64,000 bases of DNA from Poa pratensis (GCA_947311845.1 CAMZMU010000027.1:77972825-78036824), one strand, 5' to 3'. Positions 12,201-24,554 are shown, counted from the first letter of the stretch. Notes: generated by a model not told the origin, from the sequence alone. Numbers and translations are program-made.

Positions 12201-12499
12201 TAATTTGGTACTTAAAAAAACAGTACTAAAAAAAGAACAATTAATATTTCTACTAATGTTGTTTTCATATTGTAATAAACTAAAAATTCTATGACTAAAA
12301 ATTGCAATCTACTAAAATATTTTCTAACACATTTTCTAAATTTGCTAACACATTTTCTAAATTTGCTAACACATTTTTTAAATTTGGTAAATATTGCTAA
12401 CACATTTTCTAAATTTTCTAAATTTTCTAAATTAGCTAACACACATATTGCCAATTAATCAAAACAAAATTAGTAATAAACAGTAATGAAAAATAGTAA

Positions 12500-12950
12500 T
12501 AACAAAATTAAAAAAAACTTACCGGAGATATCTCCAAGAGGCGATCGATGGCGCGCGGTGGTGGAGGCCGAGGTGCGGTGTGGTGGAGGCCGGCGCCGGA
12601 GCAGCGCGGGAGGCGACGTGCGCGGTGGTGGAGGGGTGGCCGGAGCAGGGGCACGCCGTGGAGGCCGGCGCAGAGGCGGCGGAGGGCGCGCGCCGGAGCA
12701 GGGGCGTCGGAGGGCGCCGCGCGGTAGAGGGTCGGGGCACACGGGCGCGTCGCCGGAGATGGCGCAGGGCGGAGGACGCGCGGCGGAGCGTCGCCGGAGA
12801 TGGCGCAGGGCGGAGGACGCGCGGCGGAGGGACGGCCGGAGCGTGGCTTCGCCGGGGAGCGTGGCGACGACGGAGGAGATCGACGCCGGGACTTGGTGAT
12901 TTGGGGATCAAAGCGTCGATCCCCTGCTTTAACTGCAGGCAACAGGGCTT
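12500..12950 (-). other. GC-rich leader-like block upstream of the CACTA-1 second gene
   Basis: An abrupt GC-rich island with many CpG sites lies between the internal subterminal-motif array and the A/T minisatellite. Open frames run through it on both strands, as expected for sequence that is nearly free of A/T stop codons, and none has a domain. CACTA-2 has a comparable GC-rich block (25600-25990) in the same relative place. I read it as a leader exon or downstream control region like the GC-rich one of En/Spm; this is inference. Confidence 0.5.
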
Positions 12951-13745
12951 TAGCACCGGTTGTGTTCTACAACCGGTACTAAAGGGTCTTTAGTACCGGT
13001 TGTAGAGTACAACCGGTACTAAAGCTCAAATTTGGGCCGCGCAAAAATTCGCGCGCGAAGCCCAACCCTTTAGTACCGGTTGTATTATACAACCGGTACT
13101 AATGGGCCTTTTATTGGTTTTTTATTTTCTTTTTTTCTATTTGGTTTCTGTTTTCTTTTTTCTATTTGGTTTCTGTTTTTTTCTAGTTTATTTTTATTTT
13201 AGATCTATGTAATTTAATTGTCTTAAAATTTGTAATAATTATCTATTTATTTTAGAGACGATTTAACATACAACTAGAGATCTACGTTACAACTTCACTA
13301 GTTCTAAATACTGGATAGAACAAATTAAGGTACAACTTGAAATTACGATACAACACAACACTTCTCGCAAGGACCAATACACACCATGCTTGCGCTCAAG
13401 TGAGTACCATGCTTGCGGTGTGTTTCTTTCGAGCGCTTGTGAGCCCTTGGATCAGGAAGAAGCACACGGATCGTGTGTTTCCTTCCAGCGCTTGGGAGCC
13501 GTTGGATCAAGCGGTGTGTTTCTTTTAAGTGCTTGTGAGACGTTGGATCAGGGGTGAGCCCGACTTTAGTCCCGGTTGGTGTTACCAACCGGTACTAAAG
13601 AAGCACACGGATCGTGTGTTTCTTTCAAGCGCTCGTGAGACGTTGGATCAGAGGTGTGTTTCTTTTAAGTGCTTGTGAGACGTTGGATCAGGGGTGAGCC
13701 CGACTTTAGTCCCGGTTGGTGTTACCAACCGGTACTAAAGAAGCA
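12950..13745. promoter_or_regulatory. Internal array of subterminal motifs between the two CACTA-1 genes
   Basis: TTTAGTACCGG palindromes at 12951-13105 and a variant TTTAGTCCCGG...ACCGGTACTAAAG at 13562-13606 and 13703-13740 lie between the two genes rather than at the ends. The second type sits in a repeated unit of about 140 bp that includes CACACGGATCGTGTG, GTGTTTCTTT and GAGACGTTGGATCAG phrases (13410-13830). CACTA-2 has the same arrangement. Likely a control region for the downstream gene, bound by the element's own protein. Confidence 0.55.
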
Positions 13746-13824
13746 CACGGATCGTGTGTTTCTTTCAAGCGCTCGTGAGACGTTGGATCAGAGGTGTGTT
13801 TCTTTTGAGGGATTGTGAGCTGTT

Positions 13825-13873
13825 GGATCAGCAGTATCACGACCACTTCGTGAGCCACATGACCCTATATATA
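13825..13873 (-). promoter_or_regulatory. Conserved TATA block, probable promoter of the CACTA-1 second gene
   Basis: On the minus strand CTATATATAG is followed by GGTCATGTGGCTCACGAAGT and then GGTCGTGATACTGCTGATCC. CACTA-2 has nearly the same 40 bases after a TATATAAAA box at 24555-24601, also placed between its two genes. Conservation between two otherwise diverged elements supports a real promoter. Confidence 0.55.
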
Positions 13874-13955
13874 GCCCACCTCCCGGAATTCCAGCGTCAC
13901 TCACTCACACAAAACATTCCATCGTCACTCGGAGAGGTATCTTTGGGCAACCAGC

Positions 13956-14052
13956 GGCAAGACGTCTCTGATGACCTGCGACCGTTCCAAACGGTTGCAG
14001 ATCATCAGAGATGTCTTGCCGGACGGTTGTAGATCATCAGAGACGTCTTACC
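13956..14052. repeat. Fold-back repeat with a 29-bp stem and an extra third arm
   Basis: The arm 13956-13984 and the arm 13992-14020 are inverted copies matching at 26 of 29 positions around the 7-base loop TTCCAAA. A third copy of the right arm follows at 14024-14052. The block sits just beyond the 3' end of the TNP2 frame, toward the second gene's promoter. Confidence 0.8.
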
Positions 14053-14324
14053 TCTGCTTGGATCGAAGTGGCGCTCAAACACAAAACATTCGGGTTTCCT
14101 AGCTATGCCCGACACTGAATGCAACGACATTCGACCGTGAATCAGTGTCGGGCTGTAGCTAGGAGAAACCGTGTGTTTTGTTTCCCAGGTTACTCACTCA
14201 TATATTCGGGTTCCCTAGCTACGTCCTGCAACCGTTTAGATCTCTCTTCTGAGTTTTCAGGACATAGTTACATAAAAGGTTTAATACATTATTACACATC
14301 AGCAACAACATCCCTATCTAGTGT

Positions 14325-17300
14325 TCACTTTTTCTTCTTGTGTGTCCCTTTCTTCTGATTGCGTCGTAGCCATGGACAATCTTCATCATTCAACACGGTG
14401 CTTGGGTCAGTTTTCACTTTGAAGGGCGGAATTTCAGCAAACTTATTGTAATCTTCTGACATGTCTGTCTTGTCCTCCACTCCCACGATGTTTCTTTTTC
14501 CTGAAAGAACTATGTGGCGCTTTGGCTCATTGTATGATGTACCGGCTTGCTTATCTTTTCTTTTTTTCGGTCTGGAAGACATGTCCTTCACATAGAAAAC
14601 CTGAGCCACATCATTGGCTAGGACGAATGGCTCGGTTTTGTACGCAAGATTTTTGAGATCCACTGTAGTCATTCCGTACCGCTTGTCTATCTCTACCCCG
14701 CATGACAGGTTAACCCATTTGCACTGAAACAAAGGGATCTTAAAATAAGGTCCATAGTCAAGTTCCCATATCTGCTGTATGCAACCATAATATGTGTCCT
14801 TTGTTCCATCATCGTTTGTTGCATCAAAGCGGACACCACTGTTATGGTTAGTGCTCTTTTTGTCTTGGGTTTCCGTGTAAAATGTATTCCCATTTATCTC
14901 GTACCCTTGGAAAGTCAATATAGTCGAAGATGGTGTCTTGGCCAACAAGTATAGCTCTTGTCCAACAGTGTTGTCATTAATGAGATGTGTACGCAACCAA
15001 CTGCCGAAAGTATCCACGTGTTTTTCTTTAATCCAGAAGTCAGTCTTCTCCGGGTATTCTGAGCGTAAAATATCCATGTGTTCCACGATATACGGAGCCA
15101 CCAATCTGGAATTTTGTAGAACTGTGTAGTGTGCTTGAGTGAAAGAATGCCCGTCCATACTTCTTGTTGCTTTCTTTCCTAGCGTGCCTTTTCCACGCAG
15201 TCTCCCCTCATGGCGTGATTGAGGAACACCGATGGGCTTAAGATCTGGAAGAAAGTCAACACAGAACTCAATGACCTCCTCTGTTCCATAGCCCTTGGAC
15301 ATGCTTCCTTCTGGCCTAGCACGGTTATGAACGTATTTCTTTAAGACTCCCATGAACCTCTCAAAGGGGAACATGTTGTGTAGAAATACAGGACCGAGAA
15401 TGGAAATCTCTTCGACTAGGTGAACTATGAGGTGCGTCATAATATTGAAGAAGGCCGGTGGAAAGACCAACTCAAAGCTGACAAGACATTGGACCACACC
15501 CGTCTGTAAACTTGGTAGAGTTGCTGGATCAATTACCTTCTGAGAAATTGCATTCAGGAATGCACATAGCTTGACAATGGGTACTCGAACGTTTTCCGGT
15601 AGAAGCCCCCTCAATGCAACAGGAAGTAATTGTGTCATAATCACGTGGCAGTCATGAGACTTCAGGTTTTGGAACTTTTTCTCTGCCATGTTTATTATTC
15701 CCTTTATATTCGACGAGTAGCCAGACGGGACCTTGATACTGCTCAGGACTTGAAAAAAGATCTCCTTCTCTTCTTTGGTAAGAGCGTAGCTGGAAGTACC
15801 TTGATACTTCTCTGAATTCAGGTTGTCTCTTCCGTGGTGCGTACTTTGCTGGTCCTGCCGTGCATCCGCTGTATCTTTCGTCTTCCCATACACGCCTAAG
15901 AAGTTTAGCAGGTTCACGCAAAGATTTTTCGTCACGTGCATCACGTCGATTGCAGAGCGAACCTCTAGGATTTCCCAATAGGGTAAATCCCAAAATATAG
16001 ATTTCTTTTTCCACAAGGGTACGCGCTTGTTTGCGTCTTTCGGAACATTTAGACTGCCAGGACCCTTTCCAAATATTACTTCCAAATCCTTGACCATGCC
16101 ATATACAACATCACCATCACGGCGTGTAGGCTTCGTCCGGATATCTGCCAAACCTTTGAAGTGCTTGCCTCCGTTTCTTACGTGATGCCGGTTGGAAGAA
16201 ACTGACGATGCCCCATGTACACAATCTTGTTACCTATATATGCACTGTCAGTCTTATCTAAACAGTGCGTGCATGCATTGTATCCCTTGTTCGACTGTCC
16301 TGAAATGTTACTAAGAGCAGGCCAATCATTGATGGTTACAAACAGCAACGCTCGTAGGGGAAATTCCTCTTGTTTGTACTCATCCCACACACGTACACCT
16401 TCGTCAGACCACAACTGTAAAAGTTCGTCAACTAATGGCCTCAGATACACATCAATGTCGTTGCCGGGTTGTTTCGGTCCTTGGATAAGCACTGGCATCA
16501 TAATATACTTTTGCTTCATGCACAACCAAGGGGAAGGTTATAGATACATAGAGTCACGGGCCAGGTGCTATGACTGCTGCTCTGCTCCCCAAACGGATTC
16601 AAGCCATCTGTACTTAGACCAAACCTTAAGTTCCTTGCGTCAGCTGCAAAATCCCCAAACGCACTGTCGATTTTTCTCCACTGAGACCCATCAGCGGGGT
16701 GTCTGAGCATCTCGTCTTCCTTACGGTCTTCTTTGTGCCATCGCAACAACTTGGCATGCTCTTTGTTTCGGAACAAACGTTTCAACCGTGGTATTATAGG
16801 AGCATACCACATCACCTTCGCGGGAACCCTCTTCCTGGGGCTCGGCTCGCCCTCAATATCACCTGGGTCATCTCGCGCGATCTTATACCGCAATGCACCG
16901 CATATCGGGCATGCATTCAAATTCTCGTACTTCTCACCGCGGTAGAGGATGCAGTCATTGATGCATGCATGTATCTTCTGCACCTCTAATCCTAGAGGGC
17001 AGACAATCTTCTTTGCTTCGTACGTGCTGTGGGGCATTTCATTATTCCTCGGAAGATTCTTCTTAAATATTTGTAGCAACTCTTGAAATGCCTTGTCAGA
17101 TATTCCATTCTTTGCCTTCCACTGCAGCAATTCCAGGGTGGTACCTAGCTTTTTCTGGTCATCTTCACAATTTGGGTACAACGGTTTTTTGTGATCCTCT
17201 AACATGCGCTCCAGCTTCGACCACTCGTTTTCAGTTACGCAGTTCATCTGTTCATCACGAATGACCTGACGAAGATCATCATCGTCGGACTGATCAACAA

Positions 17301-17631
17301 TGACCTCATGCTCTTCCCCCATTGTAGTATCACCGTGTTCATCAGAGAACACGGGATAGTTGTCATCATCCTCTTCTTCAGGGTTTTCCATTATAACCCC
17401 TCTTTCTCCGTGCTTGGTCCAACAAAAATAATTGGGCATGAAGCCTTGTCGCAACAAGTGGGAGTGTATGGTTCTTACGCTCGGGTAATTCCTGTTATTC
17501 CGACATTCATCACATGGACAAATCATAAAACCATTCTTCAGCTTGTTTAACTTAACCACATCGAGAAAACGATGCATGCCATCAATGAACTCGGGACAGC
17601 GTCGATCACCGTACATCCATTCTCGGCTCAT
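14325..17631 (-). pseudogene. CACTA-1 TNP2-type transposase, two frameshifts
   Basis: The minus-strand frame starts at 17631 (MSREWMYGDRR). It has an N-terminal transposase-associated domain with the Cys-rich CPCDECRNN, then the tnp2 transposase core (for example NACPICGALRYK and the PGNDIDVYLRPLV stretch), a DUF4218 region (GLLPENVR...FPPAFFNIMTHLIVHLV...PFERFMG), a DUF4216 region (QIWELDYGPYFKIPLFQCKW) and a Lys-rich tail ending at 14325. TNP2 is the DDE-type enzyme that cuts and joins CACTA ends. Compared with CACTA-2, one base is lost near 16530 (in the Asn-Leu-Pro-Pro-Trp coding run). A second one-base loss near 16190 shifts the frame again, so the protein is split over 17631-16516, 16525-16178 and 16151-14325. 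Without these it would be about 1100 residues, normal for the family. Confidence 0.88.
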
Positions 17632-17639
17632 CTACATTA

Positions 17640-18780
17640 CATAAATATATCAAAAACCATTACACCAGCTAAATAATGAATAGAGATACGTGACCAAATT
17701 AATTTATACAAGTTCATCACATTAAAATCAAAGTAGAGTAGTGCCCAAATGTAATACATAGTTCTCACGAAACATACATCAATCGAAACTAACATACAAC
17801 TATCTAAAGAATTTAAATCCAACAACAAATGCGATCAGAATCGCAACCAAGGTAACTATTGAACCAACAGCATAATGATACCAAGCCTCTTGACTAATGG
17901 CATATTTTCTAATCTTTTTAAGCTTGGCGCGCATTGCATCATCTTCCTCTCGTGAGCAGTGACGACGTCGGCAAGCTCGACCCCGTGAGCATCAACGATG
18001 TCGGCAATCTTCAAGTCCAATTCCATCTTCTCTTCTAGGCATTGGAGACGAAGATCTTCACTTATCTTCAATTTTGCTCTCAAATCGTCGTTTTCTTTTT
18101 TAAAATACTCGACAATAGGGTCGGCCGGAATTTCCGGTTCAACTACCTCCTAAATAAAAATATATCTACGTCAAGTTGGTCGGCATGATTGTTATAAACA
18201 CGAAACAAAATAAATAGTTAAAAAGATATACCACATCCGAATCATAGACCGGACGAGGGCCGAAGGGGACGGATATCAAAACCATGACACTATACATATA
18301 TAAAAAAACATAAGAAAATTATACAAGAAATAATTATGCATTTAAATCATATAACTAACAATTTTTAAAATAAAAGATAAAAAAGAGGCTCACCGAGGTG
18401 GTGTCGGCGACGGAGCGGCGCGGGCGATCGACGGCGGTGAGGATCAGGGGACGGGACGACACTATATAAAACCATAAATTATATTTCAATTCGAGCTCAA
18501 AATGCATATAAAACAAATGAAATCCCTAATTTAGTCATTTCATCAAACACCTTGCAAGCACAACCAAAATCAAACTTGCTAAACTTGCACGAAAATGAGC
18601 TAAACTTGAAAAGCCGGAAGAGAAGATGAAGAAGTTGCTAACCCTTGTATAGGGTGCCACCAATCTTGACAAATGTTGGAGAAAAAATGGGTGACCTAGA
18701 GCTTGGGAGGGCTTGGGAGAGAGGAAAAATGGGGTTGGGGTCGAGTTTTCCAAAATGGAGCTGGCTCGGCCGGGGTGGAA
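17640..18780 (-). other. 5' part of CACTA-1 upstream of the transposase start
   Basis: A/T-rich sequence between the TNP2 start codon and the right subterminal array. It likely holds the leader and first intron(s). A minus-strand frame at 17856-18083 is rich in Glu/Lys/Leu and may be a small exon or chance. A TATA-like CCTATATCTTC lies at the inner edge of the subterminal array (about 18783 on the minus strand), and CACTA-2 has CCTATATCTCTTC in the matching place. Confidence 0.4.
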
Positions 18781-19075
18781 GATATAGGCAGGACCTTTAG
18801 TACCGGTTTTATTTACAACCGGTACTAAAGGGCCTGCCGTGGGGCCACTGACCGTGGCCTGCGGGGCTGCACCCTTTTAGTACCGGTTGGTATTAGCAAC
18901 CGGTACTAAAAGGTTTCCTTTAGTACCGGTTGTTCATACCAACCGGTACTAAAGGTCCTCGCCGCGGGGCCCTAGCTGGCGCCCAAGCCCAACCGGTGTT
19001 AATGCCCCCTTTAGTACCGGTTTTTGTGGCAACCGGTACTAAAGGGGCGCACCAATGCCTCTGTTTCTACTAGTG

Positions 19076-19858
19076 ATGCCAGCCCCGAGGCCACGCACCA
19101 CACAAGTCAACGGCCTAACCGCCCAAGCGGCTAAGGCCGACACCCCTACCCCTCAACGCCAAAACGGAGGCAAAAACCTGGAGCCGCCACTCCGACATCC
19201 ACGCTGGCCACGGGCCAGGCTCCACACAGGTCGACGACGAAACCGCCAAAGCAGGAAAGGCCGACACCCACGCACCTCAACGCGATGCAGCGGAGGCGAG
19301 ATCGGAGCCACCGCTCCGACTCCATACCGGCCCTAAGGCCGCACACCACCTAGCCAGAAACAAGAAGATCGTCGCCGCCAACCACCAAACATCCTCACGG
19401 GTCCCTCTGGCCGACGAAACATCCAAGACGAGCCCCCAAGGGGAATACGACACAGAAGCGCCGCCCTCGCCCAATCCAAGAAGGATCTGGGGTTTCACCC
19501 GGAAGTTTCCGGACAAAGGAGTGGGAGCACCGCCACGACGACGCCTACAAGTAGGAAGTAGCACCCGAGGGCGTCACCGTCGCCTGTCCTGGTCATCGAC
19601 CAAGGCAAGGTTTTCACCCGGCGGTCTCTGCCCGCCAGCCCACACAGGGACCGACCAGCCCACCATCGCAGACCCGCACGCAGACACCGTCGGCCCAGCG
19701 CGCCGACGGTCCACGGCCACCAAACAGAGCTAGGGGCCGGGGCCTAGGTCAGTCTCGCGCTGAGCCACCTCCTAGCTCAGATTGACGCCCCACCAAGTCC
19801 GGGGCCGCCGCCCCGGCGTCGAAGTGCTGCAGGACAACCACACGCCCAGCGGCACAAG
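19076..19858 (-). mobile_element. Middle piece of the LINE-like retroposon (piece 2 of 3)
   Basis: A GC-rich segment lies between the two head-to-head CACTA elements. Read on the minus strand it contains phrases such as GGAAACTTCCGGGTGAAACC and GATCCTTCTTGGATTGGG, which I remember from dispersed grass retroposons. Joining it to 7346-7460 on one side and 46462 onward on the other gives a plausible single minus-strand insertion. No reverse transcriptase motif is present. Open frames on both strands reflect the GC content. Confidence 0.5.
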
Positions 19859-19899
19859 CACTAGTAGAAACAAGGCCTTTGGTCCAGAGTCATTTTGGG

Positions 19900-20140
19900 C
19901 TCTAGTCTCGGATGGCTTTTGAACCGGGAGTAGAGGGGGGACTATTCCCGGTTCAACGGCTACGAGGCCACGCCAGACTAGTCCCGGGTCGGACGGGACC
20001 TATAGTCCTGTTTCGTGATACCAACCGAGACTAAAGGTCCGTGGCAGGGCAGCCGCAGAGGGGGGCCGCGCGAGCACCTTTAGTCCCGGTTCGTACCGAC
20101 TTTTAGTCCCGATTCGTGATATGAACCGGGACTAAAGGTT
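19900..20140. repeat. Left subterminal array and promoter region of CACTA-2
   Basis: Inverted copies of TTTAGTCCCGGTTCGT and relatives occur up to 20138. They are followed at once by CCCTATATCTCTTC, a TATA-like site in the same place as in CACTA-1. The array is probably bound by the element's proteins and overlaps the transposase promoter. A 92-bp direct duplication (CACCCATCTATACAAGGGTT and downstream) follows at about 20265-20440. Confidence 0.6.
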
Positions 20141-20799
20141 GCCCTATATCTCTTCTTCCACCCCGAGCCAGCTTCTCCATTGTTGAGCTCGAGCCACATC
20201 TCCATTTTTCTCCTTTTTCACTTTCCCAAGCTCAATTTGATCCCCATTTTTCTCCACTATTTGTCAATATTGGCGGCACCCATCTATACAAGGGTTAGCA
20301 ACATTATCCTTTCTTCCGGCGTTGCTAATTTAGCTCATTTCATTGCTATTTGTCAATATTGGCGGCACCCATCTATACAAGGGTTAGCAACATCATCCTT
20401 TCTTCCGGCGTTGCTAATTTAGCTCATTTCATTGCTAGTTTAGCTCATTTCATTTGTTTTATGTGCAATTTGAGCTCAAACTAAATTATGATTTGTGGGT
20501 TTTAGTGTCGTCCCGTCCCCGTCCTCACCGCCGTTGAACGCCCGTGCCGTCCCGTCACCGACACCACCTTGGTGAGCCACTTGTTTTTATCTTTTATTTT
20601 AAAAAATCTTAGTTGTAGGATTTACATGCATAATAATTACTTGTATAATTTTCATATAGTTGTATAATTGTTTGTTATATATAGTGCCATGGTTTTGACA
20701 TCTGTTCTATTCATGATGTAGTGTAATTGGTCGATTATGTTCGTTTACCGTAATGGGTTTTAGCGGTGATTGCGTTTGATATACTTATATAATGCAGAT

Positions 20800-23700
20800 G
20801 AGCCATCCATGGATGTACGCTGACCGACGCTCTAACGAGTACATTTAAACCGTGCATTCTTTTCTCAATGTGGCTGAGGCAAACACGCGGAATGGTTTTA
20901 TGTGTTGTCCATGCCGTGCCTGTCGGAATGAGAAGGATTACTCTTCCTCAAAAATCCTTCACATCCACCTGATTCAGTTCGGTTTCATGTCCGGCTAAAA
21001 TTGTTGAACCAAGCACGGAGAAAGAGGGGTTATGATGGAAGACAACAAAGAAGAAGAGAATGATGACAACTATCCTATGTTCCCTGAATACGGTGGTAAT
21101 GCAAGAGGGGAAGCTGAAGATGAAGATGTACCAAATGAGCCCATCTTAGATGATGATTTTTGTCGGGTCATCGTTGATGCATAGACCGAAGCAGAAAGTG
21201 CAAATGAGAAGTTGAAGTTAGAGCGCATGTTAGAGGATCACAAAAAAAGTTGTACCCAACTTGCGAAGATGACAACAAAAAGCTCGGTACCACACTGAAA
21301 TTGCTGCAATGGAAGGCAGAGAATGGTTTATCTGACAAGGGATTTGAGAAGTTACTGAAAATAATGAAAAAGAAGCTTCCAAAGGATAACGAATTGCCGA
21401 ACAGTACGTACGAAGCAAAGAAGGTTCTCTGCCCTCTAGGATTAGATGTGCAGAAGATACATGCATGCATTAATGACTGCATCCTCTACCGCGGTGAGGA
21501 GTACGAGAATAAGAATGAATGCCCGGTATGCGGTGCATTGCGGTATAAGATGAGACGAGATGACCCTGGTGATGTTGAGGGCCAGCCCCCTAGGAAGAGA
21601 GTTCCTGCCAAGGTGATGTTGTATGCTCCTATAATACCACGGTTGAAACGTTTATTCAGAAACAAAGAGCATGCCAAGTTATTGCGATGGCACAAAGAAG
21701 ACCGCAAGAAGGACGACATGTCGAGACACCCCGTTGATGGGTCGCAGTGGAGAAAAATCGATAGAGAGTTCAAGGACTTTGTTGGTGATGCAAGGAACTT
21801 AAGGTTTGGTCTAAGTACGGATGGCTTTAATCCTTTTGGGGAGCAGAGCAGCATTCATAGCACCTGGCCTGTGACTCTATATATCTATAACCTTCCTCCT
21901 TGGTTGTGCATGAAGCAGAAGTTCATTATGATGCCAGTGCTCATCCCAGGCCCGAAGCAACCCGGAAATGACATTGATGAGTACCTGAGGCCATTAGTTG
22001 AAGAACTTTTACAGTTGTGGCGTGAGCCAGGGGTACGTGTGTGGGATGAGCACAAACAGGAGCCATTTGACCTACGAGCGTTGTTGTTTGTAACCATCAA
22101 TGATTGGCCTGCTCTTAGTACATTTCAGGACAGACAAACAAGGGAAACAATACATGCACGCACTGTTTAGGTGAGACTGAAAGTATATATTTAGGTAACA
22201 AGAATGTGTACCCGGGACATCGTCGATTTCTTCCAAGGCAGCATCCCTTAAGAAAGAAAGGCAAGCATTTCAAAGGTTAGGCCGATCACTGGACGAAGCC
22301 TACCCGCCCTACTGGTGATGTTATATATGATATGGTCAAGGATTTAGAAGTAATCTTCGGAAAGGGTCCTGGCGGACAGTCTGTTCCGAATGACGCTGAT
22401 GGACACGTACCCATGTGGAAGAAGAAGTCTATATTTTGGGAGCTACCCTATTGGAAAGTCCTAGAGGTCTGCTCTGGAATCGACGTGATGCACGTGACGA
22501 AAAATCTTTGCGTGAACCTGCTAGGCTTCTTTGGCGTGTATGGAAAGACAAAAGATACGCCGGAAGCACGGCAGGACCAACAACTTATGAAAGACCCAAA
22601 CGACCTGCATCCAATGAAGACGAATAAAGGACGTCTAAGTCCTGCTATCTACGCTCTTACCAAAGAAGAGAAGAAATATTTTTTGAAGTCCTGAGCAGTA
22701 TGAAGGTCCCGTCTGGTTTCTCGTTGAATATAAAGGGAATAATAAACATGGCAGAGAAAAAATTCCATAACCTAAAGTCTCATGACTGCCACGTGCTTAT
22801 GACTCAATTGCTTCCGGTTGCATTGCGGGGGATTCTACCTGAAAATGTTCGACTACCCATTGTTCAGCTATGTGCATTCCTCAATGCAATTTCTCAAAAG
22901 GTAATCGATCCACAAATTCAACCAAGGTTACAGACGGATGTGGTTCAATGTCCCGTTAGTTTTGAGTTGGTGTTCCCACCATCCTTTTTCAATATTATGA
23001 CGCATCTCCTAATACACCTAGTCGAAGAGATTACCATTTTGGGTCCTGTATTTCTACACAATATGTTCTCCATTGAGAGGTTCATGGGAGTCTTGAAGAA
23101 ATATGTTCATAACCGTGCTAGGCCAGAAGGAAGCATCTCCAAAGGCTATGGAACAGAGGAGGTCATTGAGTTTTGTGTTGACTTTATTCCTGACATTAAG
23201 CCGATTGGTCTTCCTGAATCGCGACATGAGGGGAGACTGAGTGGAAAAGGCACTCTAGGAAGGAAATCAATAATATGTAGGGACGGGCATTCTTTCACTC
23301 AAGCACACTACACAGTTCTACATAATTCTAACTTGGTGGCTCCGTATATCCAGGAACACAAGAATATTTTACGCTCCAACAACCTGGTGATGTCTGACTC
23401 CTTGAGTACAAAGGAACACATGGAGACTTTTGGCGGTTGGTTGTAAGCACATCTCAACAATAACAACACTGTCTCAGATCAGCCGTACTTGTTGTCCAGG
23501 TCACCATCTTCGACTATATGGACTTTCCAAAGGTACGAGATAAATGGGAATACATTTTACACGATCGCCCAAGATAAAAAGAGCACCAACCAAAACAGTG
23601 GTGTCCGCTTTGATGCAACAAAAAACAATGGGCGAAAGGACACATATTATGGTTACATAGAGCAGATATGAGAACTTGACTATGGACCTTCTTTTAAGGT

Positions 23701-24109
23701 CCCTTTGTTCTGGTGCAAATGGTTCAACCTGAAAGGCGGGGTACAGGTAGACCCGCAGTACTTAATGACTACAGTGGATCTCAAGAATTTTTGTACGACA
23801 TCGAACCATTCGTGCTAGCCAATGATGTGGCTCAGGTTTTCTATGTGAAGGACATATCTACCAAGCCGAAAAAAGAAAAGATAAGCAAGCGAATACATCA
23901 GCCGATGAGCCAAAGCGCCACATAGTTCTTTCAGGGAAAAGAAACATCGTGGGAGTGGAGGACAAGACAGACATGTCAGAAGATTACAATAAGTTTCATG
24001 AAATTCCGCCCTTCAAAGTGAACATTGACACAAGCATCAAGTTAAATGATGAAGATTGTCCATGGTTACGGCGCAATCAGAAGAAAGGGACACACACGAA
24101 GAAAAAGTG
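20800..24109 (+). pseudogene. CACTA-2 TNP2-type transposase, degenerate
   Basis: The frame begins near 20800 (MSHPWMYADRR) and is closely related to the CACTA-1 protein: an N-terminal Cys-rich patch (FMCCPCRACRN), the tnp2 core (21250-22170), a DUF4218 region (22750-23200, with PSFFNIMTHLLIHLV), a DUF4216 region (about 23640-23860) and a Lys-rich tail ending GTHTKKK at 24109. It is broken repeatedly: in-frame stops occur near 20847, 20996, 21181 and 23444, among others, and frame shifts near 21250, 22130, 22690 and 23690. It cannot make a working enzyme. The longest surviving piece is 306 residues. Confidence 0.88.
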
Positions 24110-24255
24110 AACACTAGATAGGGATGTTGTTGGTGATGTGTAATAATGTTATAAACCTTTTATATAACTGTGTTCTAAAAACTCAGAAGAAAACTCTAAA
24201 CACTGATTTTTGGTTCTAAAAACTCCAACGGCTTACAAGCGCTCGAAAAATTTGG

Positions 24256-24530
24256 AACAAAACACACGGTTTCCCCTGCATACAGCCCGACGGTGGCTCC
24301 TGAGTGCCCGCATATCAAATGCACCGTCAGATGTATGTAGGGAATCCGAATGATTTGTACTCGGTCGATGAACTAAAGGATTTTGTAGATAGAACAAAAC
24401 ACACGGTTTCCCCTGCATACAGCCCAACGGTGGCTCGTGAGTGCCCGCATATCAAATGCACCATTGGACGTATGCAGGGAATCCGAATGGTTTGTATACC
24501 AAAATGAACTACAATGACTACACACTGAGT
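24256..24530. repeat. Tandem duplication, unit about 137 bp, downstream of the CACTA-2 transposase
   Basis: Two units start with AACAAAACACACGGTTTCCC at 24256 and 24393 and continue through CATACAGCCC and GTGCCCGCATATCAAATGCA. CACTA-1 has a related phrase (about 14150-14200, inverted). The block lies between the transposase stop and the TATA block. Confidence 0.8.
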
Positions 24531-24554
24531 GCCGAACATGTCCGAGAGGGAGGA

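Larger units (their letters stand above)
7461..19075 (-). mobile_element. CACTA-1, an 11.6-kb CACTA transposon with two genes on the minus strand
   Basis: The left end is CACTAGTAGAGAA at 7461 and the right end TTTCTACTAGTG ends at 19075. Flanking trinucleotides are ACG (7458-7460) and ATG (19076-19078), a target duplication with one CpG change. Subterminal arrays of the CTTTAGTACCGG motif in inverted pairs occupy about 7480-7670 and 18790-19050, with a third array inside the element (12950-13110, plus variants to 13740). Reading from the right end, the order is TNP2 transposase (17631-14325), a control-like block (14300-12500), then the second, Ulp1-containing gene (11659-7886). The transposase has frameshifts, so the copy looks inactive. 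Confidence 0.88.

Noticed and set aside
12486..12993. Overlapping Arg/Gly/Pro-rich open frames on both strands
   Set aside because: The segment is extremely GC-rich, which removes stop codons in all frames. None of the translations has a domain or conserved start.
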